Under the pieces are notes generated by a model, which was not told the origin of the DNA, searched no databases, and was given only the letters and a program-made list of their open reading frames with translations. A stretch of 64,000 bases of DNA from Panagrolaimus kolymaensis. Lineage: Eukaryota > Nematoda > Chromadorea > Rhabditida > Panagrolaimidae. Positions within the stretch are counted from its first letter, which is position 1; each line of letters begins with the position of its first letter. The stretch spans positions 5,952,001 to 6,016,000 of the forward strand of contig JAJQJQ010000006.1 in assembly GCA_028622995.1 (NCBI GenBank), in the 5' to 3' direction. The translations under genes and the position numbers were made by a program. Shown here piece by piece: positions 46,305 to 58,300 of the stretch.

Positions 46305-48358
46305 ATGTTCACGAAGGTAGTTTTGATTATTTTATTGGTTGTTACTCTAAATGCAGTAGCATCAACACTTATTGTTGAAACGGTTTATGGCTCATTGAAA
46401 GGTTTAGATTATACAACTCCAAGCGGTTATGAAGCGGAAATATTTCTTGGGATTCCATTTGCTGCGCCTCCCATTGGCAATTTAAGATTCGAGATTGTGT
46501 TTTTTCATTGATGTTTATATTCTTCAAGAAATAGTTTTTTAGAAGCCACAGCCTCCATCAAAATGGGAAACCACCCTTGCTGCAACAACTTTTGGTCCTT
46601 CATGTGTTACTCATAATCCTTTAATATTCCCTGGAAAAGAAGACTGCCTTTATTTGAATATATTTCGACCAAAGCAGCCATCCTTGAATCCAAATGGATA
46701 TCCTGTGTTGGTATGGATTCACGGAGGCGCATATGTTTTTGGCTCTACCGATTTTTATGGTTATAAAAATATTACTAATAACTTTGTATCCCAAGATATT
46801 ATTGTTGTTTCAGTCACTTATCGATTAGGGCCATGGGGTAGAGTTTAATATTATTGAACGAGAAAGAAAACAAACTTTTAGGTTTTTTCACATCTGGTGA
46901 TTCCCGAATTCCTGGCAATCTCGGATTATGGGATTTGACTCAATCATTGAAATTTTTGAATGAAGTTCTTCCACAATTTGGTGGTGATACAAGCAAAATC
47001 ACAATTTGGGGTCATAGTGCTGGCTCGGGTGCAGTTTCAATGTTAACCGCAAGCCCACATTCAAATAGTGAATATACATATTTCTTTGACATCCATGAAA
47101 ACAATATATTTTAAATTTCAGCTCTTTTCTCACAAGCCATTGGAATGAGTGGTTCAGTTTATGCTCATTGGTCATCCGATATTGAGGTGATCGAGTGTTG
47201 TAAAACATTCGCAAAAGCAGTGAATTGTGACTTTGAATCAAGCGATTTGAAACAATGTTTGAAAGATGCTCCATTGGAAGAATACCTTGCGTTTGGCAAA
47301 AATTTGGTAACCATTTTGAAATAAAAAAGAGCAAGAACAAGTTATTTAATTTTAGCCCGTTTTTCGAACTGGTGGAACTTTTGGTTATATGAATCCTTTA
47401 AATGATGGAGATTTCATTCAAACTAAATCCTATGATGATGCATTTGCTAAAGCTCCCAAGATACCTACTTTACTTGGATTAACTAGCCAAGAAGGGCTTT
47501 TATGGTGTAAGCTTATTAATGTTAGGCTACTTATTATTTACACATAATGTATTTATTTTAGCATCTCAAGTTTTACCACTTTTTGTTGAAACTCGTCCAT
47601 TTTATTTATCCCCTCAAAGTGTAAAGGGTTATAAAAGAGAAGATTTGGTTGCATACATTCGACATTTTATAACATCCGAAAAGAATTTTGGTAAACATGG
47701 TTTGGAAGCAGCGGAGAAAATTATTGAATTTTACACTCAAGGCGAACATTCAACAAATAATAAACACTTTTATTTTGAAAGATACACACAGGTTTGAGTT
47801 TTCTCGTGAAATTTTTTTTAACAATCATAACTTTGCAGATTCTCTCGGATCTTCTTTTTAATACTCCAACAATCCGCGAAATCAAAGTAAAGGCGGCAGC
47901 CGGAAATCCAACTTATCTTTATTATTACAATCACGATCTCCCTCGAGAGGTCACAAAGTTCCAAATACCTGGCACTGCTCATGCAGCTGAATGGACTCCA
48001 TTATTTGGGATTTATTTCTTTGGTGGACCTTTTGAATTCACTGAAGCTGATAAAAAAGCTCAACAAAATTTCATTGATATTTTTGTTACTTTCACCAAGG
48101 CAGGGTTTGTCTAACTTCGAAAATGTGAAATGTTTTTTATGTATATTTTTCAGAAAACCAAAAACAGCTAACATCGAATTTCCTCAAAGCTCTGCTTCAA
48201 ATTTAGAATATGTTGAAGTATCAGATAAACCCAAAACGGGAAATTTGCTTTTTGCTGATAGACTCGCATTTTGGGAATCAATTGCAAGCAAATATGGTTA
48301 TGATTTTAGTCAAGGAAATATTTTACAAAGCGAAAAACATCAAAGAAATGAACTTTGA
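46305..48358 (+). CDS. Type-B carboxylesterase (alpha/beta hydrolase), GES-like
   Basis: Eight exons (46305-46496, 46543-46837, 46882-47067, 47122-47306, 47356-47506, 47562-47791, 47839-48104, 48154-48358) join in phase to 569 residues. A signal peptide (MFTKVVLIILLVVTLNAVAS) is followed by the esterase fold: FLGIPFAAPPIG, EDCLYLNIF, oxyanion-hole HGGAYVFG, nucleophile elbow GHSAGSGA, acid in TSQEG and catalytic His in GTAHAAEW. All triad residues are present, so it should be an active carboxylic-ester hydrolase. The C-terminus is HQRNEL, close to KDEL-type signals, which suggests ER/secretory-lumen retention as described for gut esterases. GATA-like sites upstream hint at gut expression. The substrate is unknown; a cholinesterase role is not indicated. 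Confidence 0.93.
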
Positions 48359-48578
48359 TTTTATTTTTAAGGATTCAATATTATTTTTACTTTAAAGGAT
48401 GATAGTAAATTTTAAGAGTATTTAAAAAATAAATAATTTAAAATTAAAAGGGTTGTAAAACAATAAAAATACAAACTCGATAAACCGCGTACAAAAAATG
48501 AACACAATCAAAAAATTCTCGTGAATGCGATTAAAACTATTAAAGCATACGATGTCAACAAGTGGGAAGAATTACATG

Positions 48579-48649
48579 GCATCGGTGGTTCAGTGGTAGA
48601 ATGCTCGCCTGCCACGCGGGCGGCCCGGGTTCGATTCCCGGCCGATGCA
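48579..48649 (+). tRNA. tRNA-Gly (anticodon GCC)
   Basis: A 71-nt cloverleaf without intron. The acceptor stem GCATCGG pairs with CCGATGC, followed by discriminator A. The D arm contains GGTTCAGTGGTAGAA, the anticodon loop is CTGCCAC with GCC at 611-613 of the 48.0-kb block, and the T arm contains GGTTCGATTCC. Box A and box B promoters are intact. It matches the highly conserved metazoan tRNA-Gly(GCC). Confidence 0.98.
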
Positions 48650-48652
48650 ATC

Positions 48653-48657
48653 TTTTT
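48653..48657 (+). terminator. RNA polymerase III terminator of tRNA-Gly
   Basis: TTTTT begins three bases after the mature tRNA end. Confidence 0.85.
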
Positions 48658-51600
48658 GATTTTTTTGAATAACTAAAAAAAATTTGCAAAAAAAACATTA
48701 TCCTAAAAGGCTCGTAATGCTTTTTTTAAAATGCTCTTTTTTTTTATCACGTTTTTATTTTTCTCGTAAATTTTGATGGATGCTTTCCTTTTCACGTCAT
48801 TTTTATTTTATCCATTTTCCAAAAATGCTCCATATCTTTGAAACTTACTTTAGCCTCAAAGTAAAAAAAAACAGGAGAGGACCACCCAAAGCTCAGAATA
48901 TTTTTTTTTAAAGGGTGCTTCATTTTTTCTCCTTTTTCCTGCTTATATCCAAAAAGCTGCTTGCCGACTTCTCAAAACTTTTTTTTCATTTGTGTATCGA
49001 CCCACAATTTTTTTTTTCGGGCCTTCAACAAAAAAAAGAGTAGTTTTTTCTTTCTTTTTCTATGTATGCTTCCTTTCATCGTCAATGTTTAACACTAAAG
49101 ACATTTATATAACACTAACAACTTTTCGCTACTGCTGCTTGCTTGCTTTGAAAATATGAAAAGAAGACAGCAACGGCATTGGCATTGTCGACGATGAGGG
49201 CAATGTAGCTGAAGAGCCACGCTGAAGCAGCCGTAGATGGCAGACTCAGTAACCTTGCGCGCAAAATGAAGAGACTCGTTTTAAAAGAAAAATAACAGAA
49301 TTTTGCCTATGTATATTGAATGCCGCCGAAGGCGACAGGCAGTCAGTAGCTTTCTTGCTTGTTTGGTATTTTTATGCTACTCTGAATACACGCATGTCGC
49401 AGCCTTCAAAAAAGAAAAAAGAAAAAATGAATGCAACGTGTTCTCGTCTTCTCCGGCTTTTCTTCTTTATTACTTCGTTTATTTAAGCCTCTGACTCTCT
49501 TCTTCTCTCATTTTTTTTTTCATTACATCCTACTTTTTTTTATTTTTACGCCAGAAGATGATATTAAGCTTGCTTGGTTTTGAAGTTACATATTTGTATC
49601 AATTTTTTTTCTCTCGTCAAATTTTATTTTGAGCTAAAGAAGCATCCGACAAAATCTTGTGCTTTTACTTTGGAATTTAAAAATTTTTCAATGAATAGTT
49701 TAGCTATGACAGTAAAAAAATAAATCATATTTAATAGATTTTTTTCTTCTCAATATTAGCTTCAAATTTTTCATAGAAGAAAAACTTCGCAACAAAGAAT
49801 CAAAGCCATTTTCTTTTATTTAATTTTATCATCTGCAACTTTGCTCGAAAAGCTATTAATCTTTATTTTTTTACGTGGGCTTCTTATCGAAAAAAATTGC
49901 AATTAAAAAAATTATTTTGATCTCTTTTTTTCTTTTCACATATCAAAAGTTAAAATATAGTTTTTTATCAATTTATTTCTCTCTCTTACTTTTTGAGCGA
50001 CAAATGGCTTTTTTCATTTGATTTTAATTTTCCACCTGCGTTTGTTTTTTTAGCTTTTTTTTATTTGAAGGAACTTTGTTGGGTTTATTTACAAAGCTTT
50101 TCTATATTTTTTAAATTTATTTATTATTTTTTGAAGTCTGCCTTTTCATGTTTTAATTGTTTAGCTTTTTGTGTTTAAAACACAAAAGAATTCAATTGAA
50201 TTTTTTGATATTGTGCGAGAGTTTGGAGATGAGGTATTGATACTATTTTCCATTCCACATTCTTGCTTGCCACCAATATCTCCTCCACTTCTTATATGTA
50301 TGTATATTAGCATTGTCATTTTCATTCATATCTCTTTTTTCTTCTCATTTTTCTGTGACTAATAAAGCTAGCTGCTCGTGATGTCTGAACCTTTTTTTCT
50401 TCATTTTTTCCTGAAAAAAAGGAAGATGTGAAGCTACTTCTGTATCGACTTTATTGCCTATTTTTTTCCATTGCATCTTCCTTCTTCTCCAACAGATATC
50501 TCTCCTTCTTTGAAATTTGTTTTATTTTTAGCTTAAATTCTTTATATGTGTGCCTATGTTGTGTTTGTTATTTCTTGCAAAGCATGCTTCACGAGGATGG
50601 CAAAACTGAAATATATTTTTTCTGCGCAAGCAAGCATCTTCATTGACACTTATTTATTACTTTTTTCTTTTTCTTTTTTCATTTTTATTTTTTGGTTGTT
50701 GGAATGTTATAGAAATTTTTTCAATTTACGTACATACATATATATAAAGTTACGTAAAATAAAATTGCTTTTTTTAGTTTTGAAAGAATGAAAAGTCTTT
50801 TGGGATTTCATTAATGAAGCACTACCAAAAAAAACTTGTTTTTTTCTTTTAAAATATAAATCCCTAAATGAATCTTACAATCCAATAAGAATCATGGAAA
50901 ATCTAAATCTCAGAAGTCATAGCTACGAATTTCTTTTATGTTATATTTAGAAAAAAAGTTGAACTAAACGAAGTTTAAGAGTTGTTTCTTTTTGGGTTAA
51001 AACAGCAAAATTATTTCCAAAATTTTTGTTAAATCATTCATCTTCCACAATTTTTTGATATCTATCAAACACAAACTTCTTTACTCAACCTTCATCATTG
51101 CTCTTTTTCTTATAAAAATATTTTCATAAGGATTCCTTTCTTTTTCTTTTTTGTGACTAGGATATTTCGGAGCTTTTAAATGTGTGAAAAAGCAGCAGCA
51201 ACAATAATGAAATAAGATCCATTTGCAATTCAAATAAACTTTATATTATATATATAAAATGATTTCAATAAAAATTACTAGTTTGACGCATTTTTTTCAA
51301 GATTTGTTATAAAATTTATTGGAAGCTAACTTTCTTTTTTTTTTTTGCAGAAAATTTTTGACATGAATTTTTACAGCTTCGAATCAAATACTTTTACTCC
51401 TCAACTCCATCATTTTTTTATTTCCCTTCATCCTAGTTTTTTTTAGTTAGTTGCCCGACATATAAATATACTGTTTGTAAATTTTTATAAACAAAACAAC
51501 ATTAGACAACGAAGACGAGAAAAAAAAATTCTTTTTCTTTTTTTAATCCCTTTTTTTCGTAACCGCTCATTTCCGTTTACTTTCAAAGCTTGTCATACAT

Positions 51601-54600
51601 ATCCTTTCTTATTTCGTTTCTTTTTTTCATTGCCACATTTTTATCTTTTCTTCTTTCTTTTTTCTTGTCAAAATTCCAACAAAAACAAAAATAAAAACAA
51701 CGAACAGGCATGCTAAAAAAAAGTCAGTATAAAAAAGGGCGCAAAGCTTAATTATTGCGAATACATCTGTATTTTGATGTTGCCATTTTTATTCTCATCA
51801 AAAGCCACGTAGTAGTAGCATTGTTGTATTTCATGGGGTCATTGAAACCATGAAAATGTGGAACACGCAAATAAGTCATTGAAAGATGCTTCCTTTGTTT
51901 TTAATTTTCAATAATATTTTTTTAGTGTTTTGAAATTTCAAATATTTGTTTATATTTATTTGATGGAATTTTGTAATTAAAGAAGTTTATGAATGGAATA
52001 TGTAGTTAGTTTTAAAGCGTCGTGAAAATTTCAAAATGTGTTTTGACATTTTTTTCATCTTGAAAAGCCTCATTCAAAGCTTTGGCATTTGTATAGTATA
52101 ATTCTGAAAACAAAAACTTTGCAATTTTTGTCATAATAAAAAGCTTTCAAAACTTCTTTTTCTCATTCATCAATTCCATTCCATTTCATTCCTTCGTTAA
52201 CAAATTATTGCCTTTTTTTATTTCATTCAAACTTTCATGTCATAAACTTTTTTCCATTTAATTTTTTTTATGTTGTTGTTTCTTATTGGATCTTCTTTTT
52301 TTCTTAACAATTTGTTGAAATTTAGAGGAGGCCCAGCAGCAAAAGAAAAATTTACTTCTTTTTTTAAAACTAAATTTTTGTCTCAATGTTAGCTAAACTC
52401 TGTTTTTTTCTCTACTCTTTTTAACAAAATTCTTTGAGGCCTTGTTTGTATTTTATTTTATTAAATTCACAAGAAAAGAAGACAGAAAAAATTTCAATGT
52501 TTTTTTTCCATTTTGGTGTTCTTTTTTCTTCAAAAAAAAAAACTGGGCCAGTGAAGAAAAAAAAAGAGATATATTCTATCATCAAGTTTTTTTTTGTGGT
52601 GAACTGCTAAGTGACGACGACTGCCCGAGTGAATGAAATGACTGCCTGCATGTATTTTTGCTAGCCTTGGATGGTGGACTTCCTCGCAAGCGAAAACGAG
52701 AGTGAGCTGGCTTCTTTTGTTGCTTACTTCGTTTTTTTTTGTTGAAAGAAAAAAAGTTGCATATTCGTTTGTTGTTTTTTGTTTGTTTGAAGGGGTTTTG
52801 AAAAAGCCTTTCTTTTATTTCTATCGAGAAAAAAACACGGAAAAGCTTTTCTTTCTTTTTCGTTTTTGTTGTTGGAAGAGCAATTGGAACCCTTCTTTTC
52901 TCACATACCCACACATGCAAACATATACTTTTCTTTTCATGCTTGAAAAGTATACTCTTTTTAACAATGGTAAAAAAAAGTTTTTGATGTTCATCTCTTC
53001 TTTTTTCTTACGTGAAATTTAATGGCAGTAAAAATTTTGTGGAAAAGTTTTTATATATTTTTTTCTTTCGTGTTTTTGAAGCTTCAATTTATCTTTGTTT
53101 TTTTCCTTTAAATTTTTTTTATCATGTGCTACTTTTTTTCAGATAAATCCTCTCTCAAAATTTAATGAATTCACCCATTTTTTATTTAAATGCTTAAACA
53201 ATAAATTTTTATATATATATTTTTTATATTTCTTATTATTACTAATAATCTTCTTCAACTAATAACTCCATCAACAACGACATAGAGGCTTATTGAAAAA
53301 AAAAGTGTCAATATTTCTGTGGCTCTCCTAAATAATTCATTTTCAATTTATCCAAACAAACAAAATAAGGATTAACTCAAATAATAATAATTATTATTAA
53401 TATTTCATTCATAAAAAAATTAATCACATTATTTCGTGATCTTGGAAAAGGGAATCTTTGAACTTAATATTCCATTGCGACCAAGCAAAAAAAAAGAAAG
53501 AAAAGACAAAGCTTATATTTCTGTTTCTCTCTGCTGCATATTATCTCTGTGTTGTTTCATTTCCGTTATTGCCCACGCATGCAAAAGAAAGGAAAGTGAA
53601 AAAAAAGAATAAAAGAAAAAAGCAGCAAAAGTGAAAACAAGGAACCCAAAACAAAATATAAAAAAATTATAAAAGAAATGTATGCTGGTTTTATTCCAGC
53701 GCAAAATTTAGCGCAAATTTATTATCAAAATTTAAACAATTTATATTTTATTAATTATTTGTCAAATTTAAATTCAAATATTTTTCAATGCTCAGTATTG
53801 TCAAAGGTAAGGTTTTTTTATCTGGAGAATTATGATTTAAAAAGTTGAATATTACTTTGAGAAATTTCACGAAATCCTTTCTTCTTGTATCTTTTCGTTG
53901 CTTGCATTCTGGAATAAAAATTTCTGTTTTATAATTCCCAAAATTTTGAACTTTCTTAAAACCTTTAATTCCAATACCTTTTTTTTACCACGTGTTTCAT
54001 ATTAATAAAATAACCTTTTATTTCCGCTTCTTGATCTCTTTCTTTTTATTTAATTATAATTAATACTTTAATGATATTATTTATTCATTAAAATGGATTA
54101 AAAGAAGTGGAAAGAGTAAAATGAATATGAACTTCTTCATAATCACTACAAAATAACAAAAAAAAGTAATGTAATACTCACTCACTCCTTCTCCCTCATC
54201 ACCAAAATCTTTTAATTTATAATTTTGTAAACAAAATTTTTTCCTTCTCAGCATTAATAAGAAAATTAATCAAACAAAGAAATGTAAAATTGTGTTTGAC
54301 TTTTTAAAAGGATTAAAATGATTAATTTTGTTTTTTATGATTTAATTAGATTTTAATTTTTTTTAAATTTCTTATTTAAACGTTTCTTTGTTGTTCTTAG
54401 CTGTATTTTTTTCTGTCAGTTAGAATTAGTTAGTCAATGAGTTACTTACTACTTTGCGGTTGGAGTCTCTCTCCTTTGACAACATCCATCAAGGTGTTGG
54501 TAGTTTTGTTGAATCACGAGTGGTTAAAATAAAAAAAGTTATGAATAATCTTTTCTATAGCACCCTAATAGAAGCAGCTGCTTTTTTTTTCTCGGTAGAA

Positions 54601-55353
54601 AAAAAATATATTGGGCTTTGAGTTTTTTTGCACATTTGAGGTTTGGAAAAAAATGTTAGTTTGTTGGAATTTGTTGCATATTTTTTTTTTGAAAGTGAAA
54701 AGGTTTTGTTTAATTTAGCACGTTTAGGCATTTTTTTAACGCTTTTGTTAACTAAAATTGATAAATTGATTAGCTGTTGTTTGCAAAGGTTTTTTTCGGA
54801 ACAAAACTAAGTGAATTTTTTAATATTCAAACCAAACTTTCTCGATCAAGAAATGCAAGGTAATAAAAATTTTGACAATGATAAAGCGGGTTTTAACTAC
54901 AAAATAATTTTTATTGTATTTTGACCGTACAATTTTTTGAATAAAAACACCTCAAATTTTAATCTAATTTTAAAGTTCCTTTTTTGCTTAATTCGCTGCT
55001 ATAAAAATAAAAAGTTTGCTTTTTGACCTCCTATTTTGGCTATCATTCCACTATTTTTGAATTTATAACTAGCTTACCAGATACTTACTTAGTAATGACT
55101 CATATACATGCCGTGATGTTATTTTCAAAACAAACACAATTTTATAATGATGTATGTAGTGGGACAATAGGGCTTCACTAAAATCAACCTAAAAAATATT
55201 TATTATTTGACATTATTTTTTGGCCCTTTAGAAATTCACAAATTTTTTCGTTGCTTTAATTAAATTAAGCTCGAAATTCTTTAATTTTGGAATAGTTGCA
55301 TTCATTTAGCAGCAATTAGTTTAAAATCTCTCTAAATTTCACAATATTTTAAG
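48658..55353. other. 6.7 kb T-rich noncoding region upstream of the RapGAP gene
   Basis: No supportable gene. From about 49 to 54.8 kb the plus strand is dominated by T/C runs, the sense-strand pattern expected of long 5' introns of the plus-strand gene that follows. Open frames are Phe/Ser/Leu-rich artefacts. One CGACGACG-type site (TGACGACGACTG) occurs at 52612-52623. Candidate 5' exons of the RapGAP gene are 53678-53806 and 54853-54859. Confidence 0.55.
53678..53806 (+). other. Candidate upstream coding exon, low confidence
   Basis: An ATG opens 43 codons (MYAGFIPAQNLAQIYYQN...) that run into a good donor, AAG|GTAAGG. It ends in phase 0, while the first clear RapGAP exon needs phase 1 input, so it cannot be joined directly. 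It could belong to an alternative first exon, be joined through an unseen exon, or be chance in AT-rich DNA. Confidence 0.2.
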
Positions 55354-58300
55354 GTACCACAAATCAACAAACAGGATTCCGATTAAATTCTAACAACAAC
55401 GGAATGCCTTCAAATACTTCTTCAACACCGACAAGTTCAGGAATTACAGTTCAAGCATCCACTTCAGGAGGTTCTTCGATGCTTGTAACAAATTCACTCG
55501 CATCTACTTCTTCATCATCAAGTCATGGTGGAATGTCGCCCGGTGCTCTTACTCAACAATCTATTCAATCTCAACCATCACCCGATCCAGCAACGACTGG
55601 AAGTGAATCGGATGTTCTTTCAAAAGATGAAAGTCAAACGTAAGTTTTTCATTTCGTGAATGAAACTAAAAAAATTGTTCATTTGAATAAATTATTTTTT
55701 AATCGGTTTAAAAATGGTTTTAATTTTCTTTTAAAAATACTTTATCAGCCACCGTTGTTGACAAAAAATAATATGAATGGAAATAGTTTTTCTTTTTCTT
55801 CTGAATGTATTGTTGTTTTAGTGAATGGCATCCACCATATCCTCGTTTATGTGCATATCATGATTGTCATTCATTAGCAGCTGCATGGGGTTTAGGTCCA
55901 CCAACAACCACTTTAGAAGCTGCAAGACCCACAGGAGCTTCACAAGCACAAAGTCCATCGGAAGATGATGGCGGTGATGGAAAGAGTAATGAATTACTTG
56001 CAAGTTGTCCAGCTTTTAGGTAATTTTATCGAAGCTAAAATTATTCTAACCACAAATAATTTTTTAGAAATGAGCTAGGAATTGAACCCATTCGTCGTAT
56101 GGCCCTTTCTCGATTAACCTTAACTCCAGCAAAAGCTTTAAGCTATGATGATGAAATAGAAACATGGCAACGTGAACACACAGCCGCAGAAGCTGGTGTT
56201 CTTGAAGATGTTTCAAATGTTTATCTTGGCGGTAGACTTTGCGCGGTACGACAACCTAAAATTGTTATTGAACCTCAAGATATTGGAAGTTATTATTTTC
56301 GGCATTGTTTTGCTGGACGATGTAAGAATTTCGGATAAAATTTAAACGTTGATAAAGAGAAGAAAAATGTTTTTTTTAGCTCATGTCGATTATTTTGGAA
56401 CGGATGAACATTTAGGCCCTGTAGCAGTTAGCCTTGTTCGTGAAACATCTGAACGTAAAGAAGCTGGTACAATTATTTCTCATACTCTTTATCGATTAAT
56501 TATACGGATAAGTGATGTAAGTTTTTAATGGCTTACACTAACTTTTCTTTGTCGTTATTCTAATTTCTCTTTCACGTTTAGCTTCTAACTATGCGTGTAG
56601 CAGTACCTGAAGAAGCACTACCAGAACAACCGCAAGATAAAAGCAATCGAACTTTAATGCGGGAATTGCTTGAACTAGTATGCCCTCAAATTCATTTCGG
56701 TGCATTAAGACCTTCAATAACTTCGCCCAAAGTTGAAGAGTTATTGCTAAAGATTGATGAACAGCCAATTTATACTCGATATAAAGTTGGAATATTATAT
56801 TGTAAAGCTAATCAATCAACCGAAGAACAAATGTATAACAATGAAACATCGAGTCCAGCATTTGAAGAATTTTTGGATTTCTTAGGTCAACGTGTTAGAT
56901 TAAAAGGATTTGAAAATTATAAAGGTGGTTTGGATACTCGCGGAGATACAACAGGAGAATTTAGTATTTATACTGAATACCATTCACATGAAGTTATGTT
57001 TCATGTTTCCACAATGCTTCCATTTACACCCAATAATCGCCAACAACTATCCAGGAAAAGACACATAGGAAATGATATGGTTACAATAATATTTCAAGAA
57101 CCTGGTGCTTCCCCTTTTAGTCCTATAACAGTTCGATCTCATTTTCAACATGTTTTTATTATTGTTCGTGTGAGTAATCCATGCACGGATAATGTTAGCT
57201 ACAGGTATGGGTTTCCATTCGAATTACATATAAAAATAAAACTTTGTTTAGGGTGGCAATATCACGGGTAAAAGATGTTCCAGCATTTGGGCCACCAATT
57301 CAACCAGGTGCAAATTATCAAAAATGCGCAGAATTTCATGATTTTTTGTTAACCAAAAGTAAGAGAGAGAAGAAATAAATTTTTGATCTAAAAAAGAAAT
57401 ATTTTTTTAGTAATAAATGCTGAAAACGCTGTACATCGATCTAAAAAATTTGCTGCAATGGCAGCGAGAACAAGACGAGAAGCTCTCAAAGATTTATCAG
57501 AAAATTATGTTACAGCTCATCCAAATGAAGGTCCATCAAGGATTGCAAGTAAGTGAAGTGACACTCCCTCTGTTTTCCTTCAATGACAGTCCCAGTTTTG
57601 CTTTCACATCGTCAAGTTTAATACCTATAAACCCAATATGTAAAATTTGATGTTGCTATTGATTGCTGCTTTTTTTTTAATTATTGTGATTGTGCAAAAT
57701 TTTGTCCTTTAAATATTTTACAGAAACCCTTCCAGGCCGCTTTCTCGGTGGATCAGTGAAACGTAAAGAACGTCCAATTCCCAAACCTGTTTTGGGTGCA
57801 AATGTTCGAGGAGCTTTAAGTTGGATGGTGGATGTTCATGACCATTCTTATAATAAGCGATGCAGTTGCATTCTTGGTGTCTCTGCGGAAAGCATAGTTT
57901 TATTAGAAATTCCAACGGGCGCCGTATTATTTGCAACTCCAACTCATTCAATCATAGGTTGGGCAAATACAGATATGGGTTTAAAACTTTATTATGATCA
58001 TGGTGAAATGTTGTTGATGCGATGTTGCACTAATGATGGAACAGCAAGAGAATTAAATTCACTTTTACGAAGGCTTGAAGCTGTTACAAATGGTGAAGAA
58101 GCAAAGGAATTAATTTTAAGAAAAACTAAACCCGGTGATTCTCTTGGATTTCATATTCAAGAAGAGGGTGTTATAACCGATGTTGAAATGTATCAAACTG
58201 CTTGGAAAGCTGGTTTAAGGCAAGGCAGTCGAATCGCTGAAGTAACCAATTTTTAAAACACGATGGATACTAAAAATTTGAGTAAATTTCAGATGGAAAA

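Noticed and set aside
49303..53022. Several Phe/Leu-rich ORFs that look like membrane proteins
   Set aside because: Hydrophobicity comes from T-run codons (TTT, TTC, CTT); no starts or introns make a coherent gene.
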